A DNA stretch of 64,000 nucleotides from Anaerolinea sp. (GCA_020725865.1 DYEC01000009.1:1-64000); one strand, 5' to 3'. Counted from the first letter of the stretch, positions 52,151 to 60,006 are shown. The notes: generated from the letters alone by a model not told the origin. Numbers and translations are program-made.

Positions 52151-52203
52151 GTGGTAAAACCACCTGCCATTTATCAGTATAACGATTTCCACTAATATTT
52201 CAA
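52151..52203 (-). promoter_or_regulatory. Promoter and FadR-type operator of glycyl radical operon
   Basis: On the minus strand TTGAAA (52203-52198) and TATACT (52181-52176) are 16 bp apart. Just after them is GTGGTAAAACCAC (52151-52163), a perfect palindrome with a 3-bp centre, whose core TGGTAAAACCA fits the FadR-subfamily operator pattern T-N-G-T-N3-A-C-N-A. The same layout, operator straight after the -10 box, is found at the other fadR-like gene (17025). Autoregulation is inferred. Confidence 0.72.
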
Positions 52204-52216
52204 GAGGGAAAATCAA

Positions 52217-53311
52217 CTACTCCAACTGGAATGTCACGTACACCCCGCTGCACGGATTACCCCAGGTGGCATGCATCTGGCGGTTGGTCAAGTCCATCAC
52301 CAGTGCCACGATGGTCTTTTCACGATCCAGCGGGTTGCCTTCGGTTGCGTGATTGCATATCGAATCGGGATAATTGATGTGGTCCTTCTGAATTGTTTGC
52401 AGCGTCAGCACTGTATGACGCTGGGTCTGTCGCAGCAAACGCAGGGCGCGAAAATACCTGACCCGTGTGCTGATCAGTTCATCCGGTTCTTCCTCAATTT
52501 GCTGCATCTCATAATCCAGATAATGATTGGTATGCACGATCATTCCATCTTCGGCGCCCAGCACTGCAAAGCGGCGAGCAGAAACCTCCACGTTATACAT
52601 TTCCCCGCTCTCATGTACCAGCAAATGATTGTATCCCGCAGCACGGTGCGGCGCCAGCATGTGGCGTATTGCCTCACCTGGTGTACGCGCCGCTAGCACC
52701 GCCCGCGAAACAACAATACGCGGAATGCCAATGCGGCAGTCGGTTGGATGCACCGAGTCACAGCATTGCGCAATGCCGTAAGCATTGAAACCAATGTTCG
52801 GCAACAAAGAACCATACGTCATAGCCAGATAAGGCGGCTCATCTTTGGGGCGGGCACGGACAATAAACACATCCATTTCATCTTCCGGCACCCAATCCTC
52901 GTTGTGCGCTACCAGCACATGGCTGTTAGCGGTGCGCTCCTGGCTGACCGCCATGCTGGTGCATTTTGTCAGATGCAGAGCATCCATTGTTACTGCTTCC
53001 ATTGCGTTGACTACCGCAACATCATCAAAGGAAACTCCCGCTCCTTCTGCAATGCCTTTCATTTCCTCTACATACTGCGGATAGCGTTCCTCGGCAAAGG
53101 GAATATACTTACGCGCCTGAATAATGGCACCGTCCCAGTTCAATTGCAGCTCATCATAGGCATCTTCGAGCAGACGGTGAGCGCTCTCGATACTATGTTT
53201 GACCTGCTCGGCGCAAGCCTCGCCAATCTGCCGACCCATCTCTCGGAAAGTGCCCTTTACATCAACCAGTTTTAAACACCTGTTCTCCATGGGTTTTTTC
53301 ATCTCAATCAC
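52217..53311 (-). CDS. C45-family acyltransferase/peptidase (Ntn hydrolase)
   Basis: A 364-residue protein of the acyl-CoA:6-aminopenicillanic acid acyltransferase family (C45), whose members self-cleave to expose a catalytic N-terminal cysteine. The expected nucleophile is Cys117 in LTKCTSMAV. AHNEDW (oxyanion/substrate loop), YGSLLPNIGFNAYGIA, and IVHTNHYLD are conserved. The family hydrolyses or transfers amide-linked acyl chains. It is on the same strand as the FadR gene but upstream, with a 104-bp gap containing that gene's promoter, so it is its own unit. The start is uncertain among GTG 53311, ATG 53302 and ATG 53290. Confidence 0.85.
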   Translation of the reverse strand: MIEMKKPMENRCLKLVDVKGTFREMGRQIGEACAEQVKHSIESAHRLLEDAYDELQLNWDGAIIQARKYIPFAEERYPQYVEEMKGIAEGAGVSFDDVAVVNAMEAVTMDALHLTKCTSMAVSQERTANSHVLVAHNEDWVPEDEMDVFIVRARPKDEPPYLAMTYGSLLPNIGFNAYGIAQCCDSVHPTDCRIGIPRIVVSRAVLAARTPGEAIRHMLAPHRAAGYNHLLVHESGEMYNVEVSARRFAVLGAEDGMIVHTNHYLDYEMQQIEEEPDELISTRVRYFRALRLLRQTQRHTVLTLQTIQKDHINYPDSICNHATEGNPLDREKTIVALVMDLTNRQMHATWGNPCSGVYVTFQLE

Positions 53312-53434
53312 ATCACCTGTTGTTAATATTCTACCCGATAACCAGCGAGCTTATCCAGCATAACAGGCCATGAGTAAAGCACAGGCAATATGGGGACGTC
53401 TATACAATCCGGTAATCAGAACCGCCAAAAATTA

Positions 53435-53462
53435 TTGACAACACTAATTTTTATTCTATAAT
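53435..53462 (+). promoter_or_regulatory. Promoter of aldehyde oxidoreductase leader
   Basis: A consensus -35 TTGACA (53435-53440) and -10 TATAAT (53457-53462) are 16 bp apart. Transcription would begin near 53469, giving a leader of about 320 nt that contains the riboswitch-like structure. Confidence 0.85.
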
Positions 53463-53484
53463 GAACTTTGGAAATACTTCTTTT

Positions 53485-53580
53485 TACATCCTCCGATTCA
53501 CCGACTCCCACGTGGATAGGTGAACGATAAGGCACGGGGAGTAATCTCCGTCGCCCGCCAGTGCGCAAAGGAGGCTTTTA
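53485..53580 (+). ncRNA. Moco/Tuco-type riboswitch candidate
   Basis: The leader before the aldehyde oxidoreductase gene folds as the molybdenum-cofactor RNA motif does. P1 pairs CCTCC (53490-53494) with GGAGG (53570-53574). CACC/GGTG (53499-53502 with 53519-53522) forms an inner stem. GGC-A-CGGGGA-GTAA-TCTCCG-TC-GCC (53531-53554) forms a stem capped by a GNRA-type tetraloop. CCAGTGCGCAAAGGAGG (53558-53574) matches what I remember of the conserved 3' part. There is no long P3 helix, the feature that distinguishes the tungsten-cofactor (Tuco) variant. Further downstream, a weak hairpin CGCT/AGCG at about 53600 precedes CATTTTTGTTT, a possible expression platform. Ligand control is inferred. 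Confidence 0.75.
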
Positions 53581-53642
53581 GCCGGTATTTTATCGGTGGA
53601 CGCTTCTTTTAGCGCATTTTTGTTTGCCATGTTGCATCATCA

Positions 53643-53658
53643 AGGTTGAAAACAACCT
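53643..53658 (+). other. Small hairpin in the oxidoreductase leader
   Basis: AGGTTG (53643-53648) and CAACCT (53653-53658) form a 6-bp stem with an AAAA loop. It lies between the riboswitch-like element and the gene start and has no T-run. A ribosome-binding-site-like AAGGAGG at 53696-53702 has no start codon behind it. The sequence up to the true site AAAGGAGAG (53779) shows nothing else. Confidence 0.4.
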
Positions 53659-53791
53659 AATAGATGCTATCTTCCGGTTGAAAAACTTTCATAACAAGGA
53701 GGTTTTTAGACACAAGTCACGGTATATCATCTACGCTTCCCATACCTGATATTTCTCACCCATAGTATTCAAACAGAAAGGAGAGCAAAAC

Positions 53792-55555
53792 ATGTGGTTT
53801 ATACGAATTAACATGACCGATCAGACCTACAAGGTCGAAGAGGCACCTGCCGAGTATAAATATCTGGCGGGGCGCGGCTTGACTTCCACGCTGGTGGCAA
53901 AAGAGGTTCCCCCGCTGGCACATCCCTTGGGTCCGAACAACAAGGTGGTCTTCTCGCCCGGTTTCGTCACTGGAACATCCGCCCCAACCTCAGCGCGTGT
54001 CTCCGTCGGCGGCAAGTCTCCGCTGACCGGCGGCATCAAGGAAGCCAATGCCGGCAGCCCCTGGGCACCGATGCTGGCAGATATGCGCGTCAAAGCATTG
54101 ATCGTTGAAGGACAGCCAAAAGAAAAGGACAAATTCTGGGGTGTGTATGTCACATGGGATGCTGACGCCGGGAAGCCAAAAGTGGAATTCTTCGATGCTA
54201 CACCCTATACCGGACAGAACCTTTATGATGTTTACCCCAAAGTATATGAAAAATTTGGCGAAAAAGTGGCTATTGCCGGTTGTGGTGTGGCTGGCGAGTA
54301 TGGCTATGCCAACGCAGGGGTAGTATTCGATGACATGGCAAAACGTCCCAGCCGTTACGCCGGCCGCGGTGGACTTGGTTCTGTGCTGGGGAGCAAGCGC
54401 TTGAAATTCATCGTACTGAATGCTAAGGGTGCTCCGGGTGTCGAGATTGCCGATAAGGCACTCTTTGAAGAGGGACGCAAGAAAATGATTGATGCCCTGC
54501 GCACTCACGATATCACCAAGCCAAAGGGCGGCTTGAACACCTATGGCACCGCTGTATTGATCAATATTCTGAACGAAGCCGGCGGATTGCCCACCCGCAA
54601 TTTCTCCAGCGGGCGCTTTGAAGGCGCTCCCAAGATCGCCGGCGAAGCGATTTTTGAAGGCAACAAGGCACGCTTGGGTAAGGAACTGTTCAACCACGCT
54701 TGCAGCCCCGGGTGCATCATCCAGTGCTCCAACACTTGGCACAACGAAGATGGAACAGAAAAAACCTCCTGCATTGAATATGAATCCGACTGGGCACTGG
54801 GCGCCAACTGCGGAATTGATGACCTGGATGCAGTGGGAGAAATGGTGCAACTCTGCAACGCTTACGGGTTGGACACCATCGAGACCGGTGTAACCATTGG
54901 TGTCGCTATGGAGGCCGGAGTCATCCCCTTCGGTGATGCCAAGGGCGCCATCAACCTGATCCACGAAATGGGCAAAGGCACCCCAATAGGACGCATCCTT
55001 GGCAGCGGCACAGGAGCTGCTGGCAAGGTGCTGGGTGTGACCCGTGTACCAGCCGTCAAGGGTCAGGGTATGCCTGCCTATGAGCCACGCGCGGTCAAGG
55101 GCATTGGCATCACTTACGCCACCAGCACGATGGGCGCCGACCATACCGCTGGCTATACTATTGCTCCTGAAATCCTCGGCGTGATGGGCAAGCAGGATCC
55201 GCTCAGCCCAGAAGGCAAAGCGGCTCTTAGCCGTGCCTTCCAGGCAACCACCGCCTTCATCGACTCCAGCGGTCACTGTCTATTCATTGCCTTTGCCATT
55301 CTGGATATCGCCAGCGGCTATCAGGGCATGATTGATGAGGTCAACGGTGTTTTGGGCACTAACTGGACGGCGGATGACATCCTCAAGTTTGGCAGCGAAG
55401 TCCTCAAGACTGAGCGAGCTTTCAACGAGGCTGCGGGTATTCCCAAAGAAGCCGACCGCGTTCCCGAATTCATGAAGCTTGAGCCGTTACCGCCTCACAA
55501 CCAAACCTTTGATGTACCAGACGCTGCACTCGACTCTGTGTATGGTGAACTGTAA
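53792..55555 (+). CDS. Aldehyde:ferredoxin oxidoreductase, tungsten/molybdenum pterin type
   Basis: A 587-residue AOR-family enzyme, which oxidises aldehydes to acids with a bis-pterin tungsten (or molybdenum) centre and transfers electrons to ferredoxin. The N-terminal pterin domain includes GRGLTS and GGKSPLTGGI. The iron-sulfur ligands are Cys304, Cys308, Cys312 (CSPGCIIQC, C-x3-C-x3-C) and Cys496 (SSGHCLFI). The first spacing is one residue longer than the C-x2-C of Pyrococcus AOR. It is followed by a radical SAM maturase and two MoaD-like proteins. The Moco/Tuco riboswitch upstream implies control by cofactor level. The physiological aldehyde is unknown. Confidence 0.93.
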   Translation: MWFIRINMTDQTYKVEEAPAEYKYLAGRGLTSTLVAKEVPPLAHPLGPNNKVVFSPGFVTGTSAPTSARVSVGGKSPLTGGIKEANAGSPWAPMLADMRVKALIVEGQPKEKDKFWGVYVTWDADAGKPKVEFFDATPYTGQNLYDVYPKVYEKFGEKVAIAGCGVAGEYGYANAGVVFDDMAKRPSRYAGRGGLGSVLGSKRLKFIVLNAKGAPGVEIADKALFEEGRKKMIDALRTHDITKPKGGLNTYGTAVLINILNEAGGLPTRNFSSGRFEGAPKIAGEAIFEGNKARLGKELFNHACSPGCIIQCSNTWHNEDGTEKTSCIEYESDWALGANCGIDDLDAVGEMVQLCNAYGLDTIETGVTIGVAMEAGVIPFGDAKGAINLIHEMGKGTPIGRILGSGTGAAGKVLGVTRVPAVKGQGMPAYEPRAVKGIGITYATSTMGADHTAGYTIAPEILGVMGKQDPLSPEGKAALSRAFQATTAFIDSSGHCLFIAFAILDIASGYQGMIDEVNGVLGTNWTADDILKFGSEVLKTERAFNEAAGIPKEADRVPEFMKLEPLPPHNQTFDVPDAALDSVYGEL

Positions 55556-55578
55556 GTACATCAAGGCTTGATAAGAAT

Positions 55579-55611
55579 GGGTTCTTGCGGCTCAATAAAC
55601 CGCAAGAACCC
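55579..55611 (+). terminator. Strong hairpin between AOR and maturase genes
   Basis: GGGTTCTTGCGG (55579-55590) and CCGCAAGAACCC (55600-55611) form a perfect 12-bp stem with a CTCAATAAA loop, followed by TCTTATTCC. It would stop part of the transcription after the AOR gene, so the maturase and MoaD-like genes are made at a lower level. It may also protect the AOR mRNA 3' end. Confidence 0.85.
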
Positions 55612-55635
55612 TCTTATTCCTGAGCGGAGGCCGGA

Positions 55636-56823
55636 TTGCCTAAAATCACTTCCGACGAATGGGGCAGGCTAATTCTGCCTGAAGATTTCTTGCAGCGCAG
55701 ACATATGCCTGCCAACGCAGACTACTGGCTGGATGAGCGCGAGGGCGACTTGATACTGCACCCCTGCCTGCCCGATATTCGCAAGCTTTATATTGAGGCG
55801 ACTACCGCCTGCAACCTGCAATGTGCCACCTGCATCCGCAATGTCTGGAGTGACCCGCAGGCTATCATGAAAGACGAGACCTTCCAGTGCATCCTCGATT
55901 CCATCCCTGCCCTGCCCCAGCTTCAGCGTGTCATCTTCACCAGTTTCGGTGAACCGCTCACCCACCCGCGTATCCTGGAGATGATTGAAAAGGTACGTCA
56001 GTTCAATCTGGCAGTGACGGTTGGCTCGAACGGCTTGCTGCTCACCCCGAAAATCGCCGAAGAACTGATTCGGCTGGGCGTGGATCGTCTGGTCGTTTCA
56101 GTGGACGGCGTCAAGCCAGAAACCTACGAGCAGGTTCGCGGCGCAGCGCTGGCGCAGGTGCTGGATAACATCCGCCATTTGAACGAAGCCAAGCGCCGTT
56201 TCAATTCGCTGACCCCGGCACTGGGGATTGAATTTGTTGTCCTGAAAAGCAATCTGCACGAACTGCCTGAATTGACAGGGCTGGCAATGCGCTTGAATGC
56301 TTCACGCGTTTTGGTCAGTAATGTCCTGCCTTATACAGCCGATATGCGCGACCAGGTGTTATATGGTTACGAACCGCAGATGCCCTTCAAGGCAGGCGGT
56401 TTCCCAGTGCGAGCAGACGCGTGGGTGATGTGGGGAACTGTGGAATTTCCGCGTATGCACTGGGGAGCAGAAAGACGTTGCCGCTTTGTGCAGGATCGCG
56501 CCATTGTGGTTGGCTGGGACGGTGGTGTTTCACCATGTTATGCGCTTTCGCACAATTACAGTTACTACGTTATTGATGGCAGGCTCAAAGAGGTAACGCG
56601 GTATCTACTTGGTAACGTGCATGAAGCCAAACTAGCGGAAATCTGGACTTCGGAAGAATATGTGCGCTTCCGCAGTGAGGTGCGTTCGTTCCATTTTCCA
56701 TCCTGCCCCGATTGCGATTTGCGCGAGACCTGCGATTTGCGCGGGCGTAACGAAGGCTGCTGGGGTTGGAATCCTTCCTGTGCCGATTGTCTATGGGCAC
56801 AGGACATTATTCGATGTCCTTAA
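55636..56823 (+). CDS. Radical SAM maturase of tungsten oxidoreductase
   Basis: A 395-residue radical SAM protein of the type encoded beside AOR genes (tungsten-cofactor oxidoreductase maturase). The SAM cluster is bound by Cys59, Cys63, Cys66 (TTACNLQCATCIRN). Before it, residues 1-45 (DEWGRLILPEDFLQRR and onward) resemble an AbrB/MraZ-like strand-rich element. The C terminus is a SPASM-like auxiliary-cluster region with CPDCDLRETCDLRG and further cysteines. It likely modifies the pterin cofactor or the AOR protein. The start is a TTG with GGAGG five bases upstream, implying low expression. It follows the AOR terminator. Confidence 0.85.
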   Translation: MPKITSDEWGRLILPEDFLQRRHMPANADYWLDEREGDLILHPCLPDIRKLYIEATTACNLQCATCIRNVWSDPQAIMKDETFQCILDSIPALPQLQRVIFTSFGEPLTHPRILEMIEKVRQFNLAVTVGSNGLLLTPKIAEELIRLGVDRLVVSVDGVKPETYEQVRGAALAQVLDNIRHLNEAKRRFNSLTPALGIEFVVLKSNLHELPELTGLAMRLNASRVLVSNVLPYTADMRDQVLYGYEPQMPFKAGGFPVRADAWVMWGTVEFPRMHWGAERRCRFVQDRAIVVGWDGGVSPCYALSHNYSYYVIDGRLKEVTRYLLGNVHEAKLAEIWTSEEYVRFRSEVRSFHFPSCPDCDLRETCDLRGRNEGCWGWNPSCADCLWAQDIIRCP

Positions 56824-56832
56824 GGAACTCTG

Positions 56833-57084
56833 ATGAAAGTGCGCGTTAAACTTTTCGCTTCGCTGGGGAGCTTCAGCCCACAGGGCGGGCTTCCAGGCAC
56901 ACCGTTCGAGCTGGAACTGCCGCTGGGCGCTACACTACACGACCTGATGCAGCATTTGCAACTCCCCGTCGAGCAGATCAAAGTATGCTTTGTTAATTCC
57001 CGCATCCAACCGCCCGAGTATGTTCTTAATGAGGGCGACGATGTTGGCATCTTTCCACCCGTAGGAGGCGGTTCTCATGTCTGA
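56833..57084 (+). CDS. MoaD/ThiS-like sulfur-carrier protein with masked tail
   Basis: An 83-residue beta-grasp protein of the MoaD/ThiS family, used as sulfur donor to the pterin dithiolene of Moco and Tuco. The fold is recognisable from MKVRVKLFASLGSFSP, LPLGATLHDLMQHL and EGDDVGIFPPVGGG. The family normally ends in a free Gly-Gly that is adenylated and thiocarboxylated. Here the protein continues Ser-His-Val after the glycines, because its last codons overlap the start of the next gene. The tail would have to be trimmed to work as a sulfur carrier. It follows the maturase gene by nine bases. Confidence 0.88.
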   Translation: MKVRVKLFASLGSFSPQGGLPGTPFELELPLGATLHDLMQHLQLPVEQIKVCFVNSRIQPPEYVLNEGDDVGIFPPVGGGSHV

Positions 57085-57466
57085 AATTCACATTGACGTC
57101 TGGCTATATGGTGAGCTGGCTCGCTTTGGCGGCGCAGCGCCGGGCAGTGCCTTTGCCAACCCGCAGGTCACCCTGCCTGCTGGTAGCCGCCTGCGCGATC
57201 TGCTAGCGGCATTGAACATGCGCAGTGAAGAACGCGGCATTACTTTCATTAACGGTGACTTGAGTGCCATGCCCGGTCTACAACCAGACCTCGATCATCT
57301 TCTGCAAGATGGCGATCGTGTTGCTTTCTTCCACCTGCGTTCGATGTGGCCCTTTCAGTACCGCCATGGCGTGGCAATGGCGCCAGAAATGCAACAGGCA
57401 ATGCTCTCCAGTGAGGATCTTGGTCTGCACCACGCCTATACACAGGGCGAGGACAAGAAATCCTGA
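57077..57466 (+). CDS. Second MoaD-like beta-grasp protein without GG tail
   Basis: A 129-residue protein. Residues 1-90 form a beta-grasp domain (EIHIDVWLYGELARFGG, LPAGSRLRDLLAALNM, LLQDGDRVAFFHL) like MoaD, but in place of a terminal Gly-Gly the chain continues for about 40 residues (MWPFQYRHGVAMAPEMQQAM and further) to an acidic, lysine-containing end. It therefore cannot carry a thiocarboxylate at its terminus. Its start codon lies within the last codons of the preceding gene. It is likely a partner or regulator of that protein in cofactor sulfuration, or a chaperone of the AOR system. Confidence 0.75.
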   Translation: MSEIHIDVWLYGELARFGGAAPGSAFANPQVTLPAGSRLRDLLAALNMRSEERGITFINGDLSAMPGLQPDLDHLLQDGDRVAFFHLRSMWPFQYRHGVAMAPEMQQAMLSSEDLGLHHAYTQGEDKKS

Positions 57467-57489
57467 AATACCAATGAGAACAAATAAAA

Positions 57490-57523
57490 CTTGCAGGGCA
57501 AGACCCCCGTCTAACCCTGCAAG
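57490..57523 (-). terminator. Terminator between convergent units
   Basis: CTTGCAGGG (57490-57498) and CCCTGCAAG (57515-57523) form a perfect 9-bp stem with a 16-nt loop. On the minus strand it is followed by TTTTATTTG, so it ends the transcript of the ABC permease gene. It also lies 23 bp after the MoaD-like gene and may serve both. Confidence 0.75.
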
Positions 57524-57584
57524 CTCACAAAACTGTACTGTGTAAAGCCCGTTGCTTGAACTGTTTTTTGAAGCGGGTAGCCTA

Positions 57585-58700
57585 CTATCCTTTCACACCG
57601 CCCACTGCCAGACCGCTCACCAGATAGCGTTGCAGGAAAAAAAAGATCAAAACTGGCGGGATGGAGACCAGTATTGCCATAGCGGAAAACTGCGACCAGG
57701 GTGTACCAGCAGCGTATTGTCCAACCATGCCTCGCAACACCATCGGCAGTGTAAAGGTAGAGGGCTCGGTTAGAAACGTCCAGGACAGAATAAACTCACT
57801 CCAGCCCGTTAGAAAGCCCCACAGCGCTGTAACCGCAATACCCGGCAACGCCAACGGCAAAATCACGCGTACAAATCCCTGAGCACGCGTGCAACCATCA
57901 ATTTGTGCTGCTTCCTCAAGATCATAAGGCAAGGAGTCGATAAAGCCTTTCATATTCCAGATGGCAAATGGCAGCGCCGAAGAGGTGAAAGCAATTGCAA
58001 GTCCGAGCAGTGTATTGCGCAATCCGATCGAATTAAGCAAAACGAAGAGAGGTGCCAACGTGCCGCCTGGAGGGATCATCAGCACCAACACAAAGCCAAG
58101 CATCCCCAATTGCCGGCCAGGGAACTTCAAACGAGAAAAAGCATAAGCTGCGCTTGTACCCACCAGCACAGTGCCTAACGCTGTACCACCTGCCACCAGC
58201 AAACTGTTCCGCAACAATTGCAGAAAGGTAACCGGATTAGGCGAAGGCCGTGTCAGAACTTTGGCGTACGCCGCCAGCGTGGCACCGGGCGGGACAATTG
58301 TCAATCCCTGTGGACGAGAGAAGTCACGCGGGTCAAGCGACATGGAAACAATCCACAATACAGGAAAAAGAACGATTGCCAGCACTACCAGCAATACTAG
58401 CTGCCATAAATCAATGCGCATGGTTTCGCGCGCAAGCCGCAGGTTACGATTGCGCCTTAATTCAACAAGCACGCGCCGGTAACGACGGAAAACAACCATC
58501 CCCGCTACAATCAAGGCGATTGCCAATGCCATTCGTGGAGCGCGCTGCACGGCATCGCTCAGCATGACGCCGGTAGAAAGAGCAAATAACCCATACAGGA
58601 ATGACAGCACGGAGAGAACAAAAACCAAATATACCCAGCCAGTCGCCAGCACATCCCTGGTATGTCTCGCTGGTTGAATGACCACCGATTGAATCGTCAC
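57585..58700 (-). CDS. Carbohydrate ABC transporter permease (MalG type)
   Basis: A 371-residue inner-membrane permease of the sugar CUT1 group. The EAA loop is EEAAQIDGCTRAQGFVRVILPLALPG, and the MalG-type core has six membrane segments. The N terminus is extended by about 95 residues with two extra hydrophobic segments (WVYLVFVLSVLSFLYGLFAL and MALAIALIVAGMVVF). GTG at 58700 is chosen, five bases after GGAGG; the GTG at 58706 overlaps that site. Its MalF-type partner is only a remnant, and no binding protein or ATPase is nearby, so this permease may be non-functional or use components encoded elsewhere. Confidence 0.88.
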   Translation of the reverse strand: MTIQSVVIQPARHTRDVLATGWVYLVFVLSVLSFLYGLFALSTGVMLSDAVQRAPRMALAIALIVAGMVVFRRYRRVLVELRRNRNLRLARETMRIDLWQLVLLVVLAIVLFPVLWIVSMSLDPRDFSRPQGLTIVPPGATLAAYAKVLTRPSPNPVTFLQLLRNSLLVAGGTALGTVLVGTSAAYAFSRLKFPGRQLGMLGFVLVLMIPPGGTLAPLFVLLNSIGLRNTLLGLAIAFTSSALPFAIWNMKGFIDSLPYDLEEAAQIDGCTRAQGFVRVILPLALPGIAVTALWGFLTGWSEFILSWTFLTEPSTFTLPMVLRGMVGQYAAGTPWSQFSAMAILVSIPPVLIFFFLQRYLVSGLAVGGVKG

Positions 58701-58713
58701 ATTCACCTCCTAT

Positions 58714-58887
58714 TCACGCATAATACGGCTCTGTTGCGCGCGTGACGCGGTTGGTAATCAATGTGATTATTGCCAGAATGATAAAAACAATAATGTTGAA
58801 GGCCGAAGCCACTCCATACCAGCCTTGGGGATTGACCAGCTTGAATCCTTGCGTAACCAAAATTTCGGTCAGACCAACTGGACCACC
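58714..58887 (-). pseudogene. Remnant of MalF-type sugar permease (C-terminal end)
   Basis: One minus-strand frame reads GGPVGLTEILVTQGFKLVNP and then a hydrophobic helix (FNIIVFIILAIITLI) before ending ATEPYYA and TGA at 58714. This is the C-terminal end of a MalF-type permease: the GGP motif, the last membrane helix, and position just before the MalG-type gene as in operons. The frame is closed by a stop directly upstream of the GGP codons, so all earlier parts of the gene are lost. A deletion removed the 5' part together with whatever preceded it. Confidence 0.85.
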
Positions 58888-58994
58888 TTATTACCGCCAT
58901 ACAGTCCTCCTGTCCTGAATGAATAGAGTTATAGTCGAATTGTTTCCAAATTTCAGCATCTTCAGGTAAGATTAGAGCAAAAAAGGAGTCCGCT

Positions 58995-59429
58995 ATGCAA
59001 AACAAACTCCCCGCCATCCTGGCTGGCATTATCGCTGGTACCTCCATCAGTATCCAGGACCCCTTGAACGCCATGATCAGTCTGCGCACTGGCGTAATCG
59101 GCAGCGTTTTCATTGTTCATCTGGGAGGTATGATCGCTTCGACAATATTACTGGCGCTGTTCCCGGGTAACATTGCTGCTTGGCGCAGTGTGCCGTGGTA
59201 TGCACTTGGTGCAGGGGTGATCGGCATTCCCATTATTGGCGCTATCGTCTATGCCATCCCGCGCATTGGAATTTTTGGCACGATCATGCTAACCATCGTT
59301 GCCCAGTTGATTACCAGCGCTGTGTTAGATCACTTCGGATGGCTGGTATCTGTGGTGCGCCCGATGGATTGGACCCGTCTGGTTGGAATGATCATCCTGC
59401 TGATCGGGGCATACTTAATTATCAAATAA
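58995..59429 (+). CDS. DUF606 (YdcZ-like) membrane protein
   Basis: A 144-residue protein with five hydrophobic segments (for example LPAILAGIIAGTSISIQDPLN, SVFIVHLGGMIASTILLAL, WYALGAGVIGIPIIGAIV, and GTIMLTIVAQLITSAVLDHFGW). The FGW and DPLN elements are those of the DUF606/YdcZ family, related to halves of drug/metabolite transporters. The function is unproven; some members work in pairs, but no second copy is adjacent. An AAAAAAGGAG site precedes the ATG. It is four bases upstream of the 2H phosphoesterase gene and likely co-transcribed. Confidence 0.88.
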   Translation: MQNKLPAILAGIIAGTSISIQDPLNAMISLRTGVIGSVFIVHLGGMIASTILLALFPGNIAAWRSVPWYALGAGVIGIPIIGAIVYAIPRIGIFGTIMLTIVAQLITSAVLDHFGWLVSVVRPMDWTRLVGMIILLIGAYLIIK

Positions 59430-59433
59430 ACAC

Positions 59434-60006
59434 ATGTACGGGCTGGCTTCTATACTCCCCGAGCCTTATTACACGCAAGTTGAACGCATTTGGGACAAGT
59501 TAGAAAACTGCTGCGGACTGACGAGCATCCGAGAAACTCCTTACCCGCATTTCTCCTGGCAAATCGCCCATAGTTATCCAGACAAACTATTTGAAATTGC
59601 CGTCAGCGAGTTGAGCAAGCGGATATCCCCGTTTCGAGTGCGTACCGCCGGATTGGGCATTTTCGGGAGTGTAACACCAGTGATTTATATTGCAGTGGTC
59701 AAGGATCCTCAACTGACCGAACTGCACCGCCAGATTTGGGAACGATTGGCTCAAATCGCTGTTGAACCCAGTCCGTACTACCATCCCAATTACTGGATGC
59801 CGCATATCACACTGGCATACGATGATGTCACACCACTTAATATCGGCACGGTCATGCAGACACTGGCATTTGAAGGTTACAACTGGGAAATGTGGATTGA
59901 CAACCTGACAATGATCTGGGCTGCCGAGAGAACAGACAAAACAACGGGGATAGCCGGCGCAACTATCCGCCGTTACCCATTGCTGGGAACGATAGAAGGA
60001 ATATAA
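59434..60006 (+). CDS. 2H phosphoesterase superfamily protein (LigT-like)
   Basis: A 190-residue protein of the 2'-5' RNA ligase/cyclic phosphodiesterase (2H) superfamily. The two HxT/S motifs are PHFSW (His39, Ser41) and PHITLAY (His124, Thr126). Such proteins open 2',3'-cyclic phosphates or join RNA ends; others act on nucleotide-derived molecules. It starts five bases after the DUF606 stop. The exact substrate is unknown. Confidence 0.88.
   Translation: MYGLASILPEPYYTQVERIWDKLENCCGLTSIRETPYPHFSWQIAHSYPDKLFEIAVSELSKRISPFRVRTAGLGIFGSVTPVIYIAVVKDPQLTELHRQIWERLAQIAVEPSPYYHPNYWMPHITLAYDDVTPLNIGTVMQTLAFEGYNWEMWIDNLTMIWAAERTDKTTGIAGATIRRYPLLGTIEGI

Noticed and set aside
53990-55276. A 428-codon open frame on the minus strand inside the AOR gene
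   Set aside because: It is antisense to a fully recognisable AOR, its translation shows no domain, and long antisense frames are common in genes with this codon bias.
57077-57466. Second MoaD-like gene read as ordinary MoaD
   Set aside because: The beta-grasp domain is present, but the protein continues about 40 residues past where Gly-Gly should end it, so it cannot work as a normal sulfur carrier.
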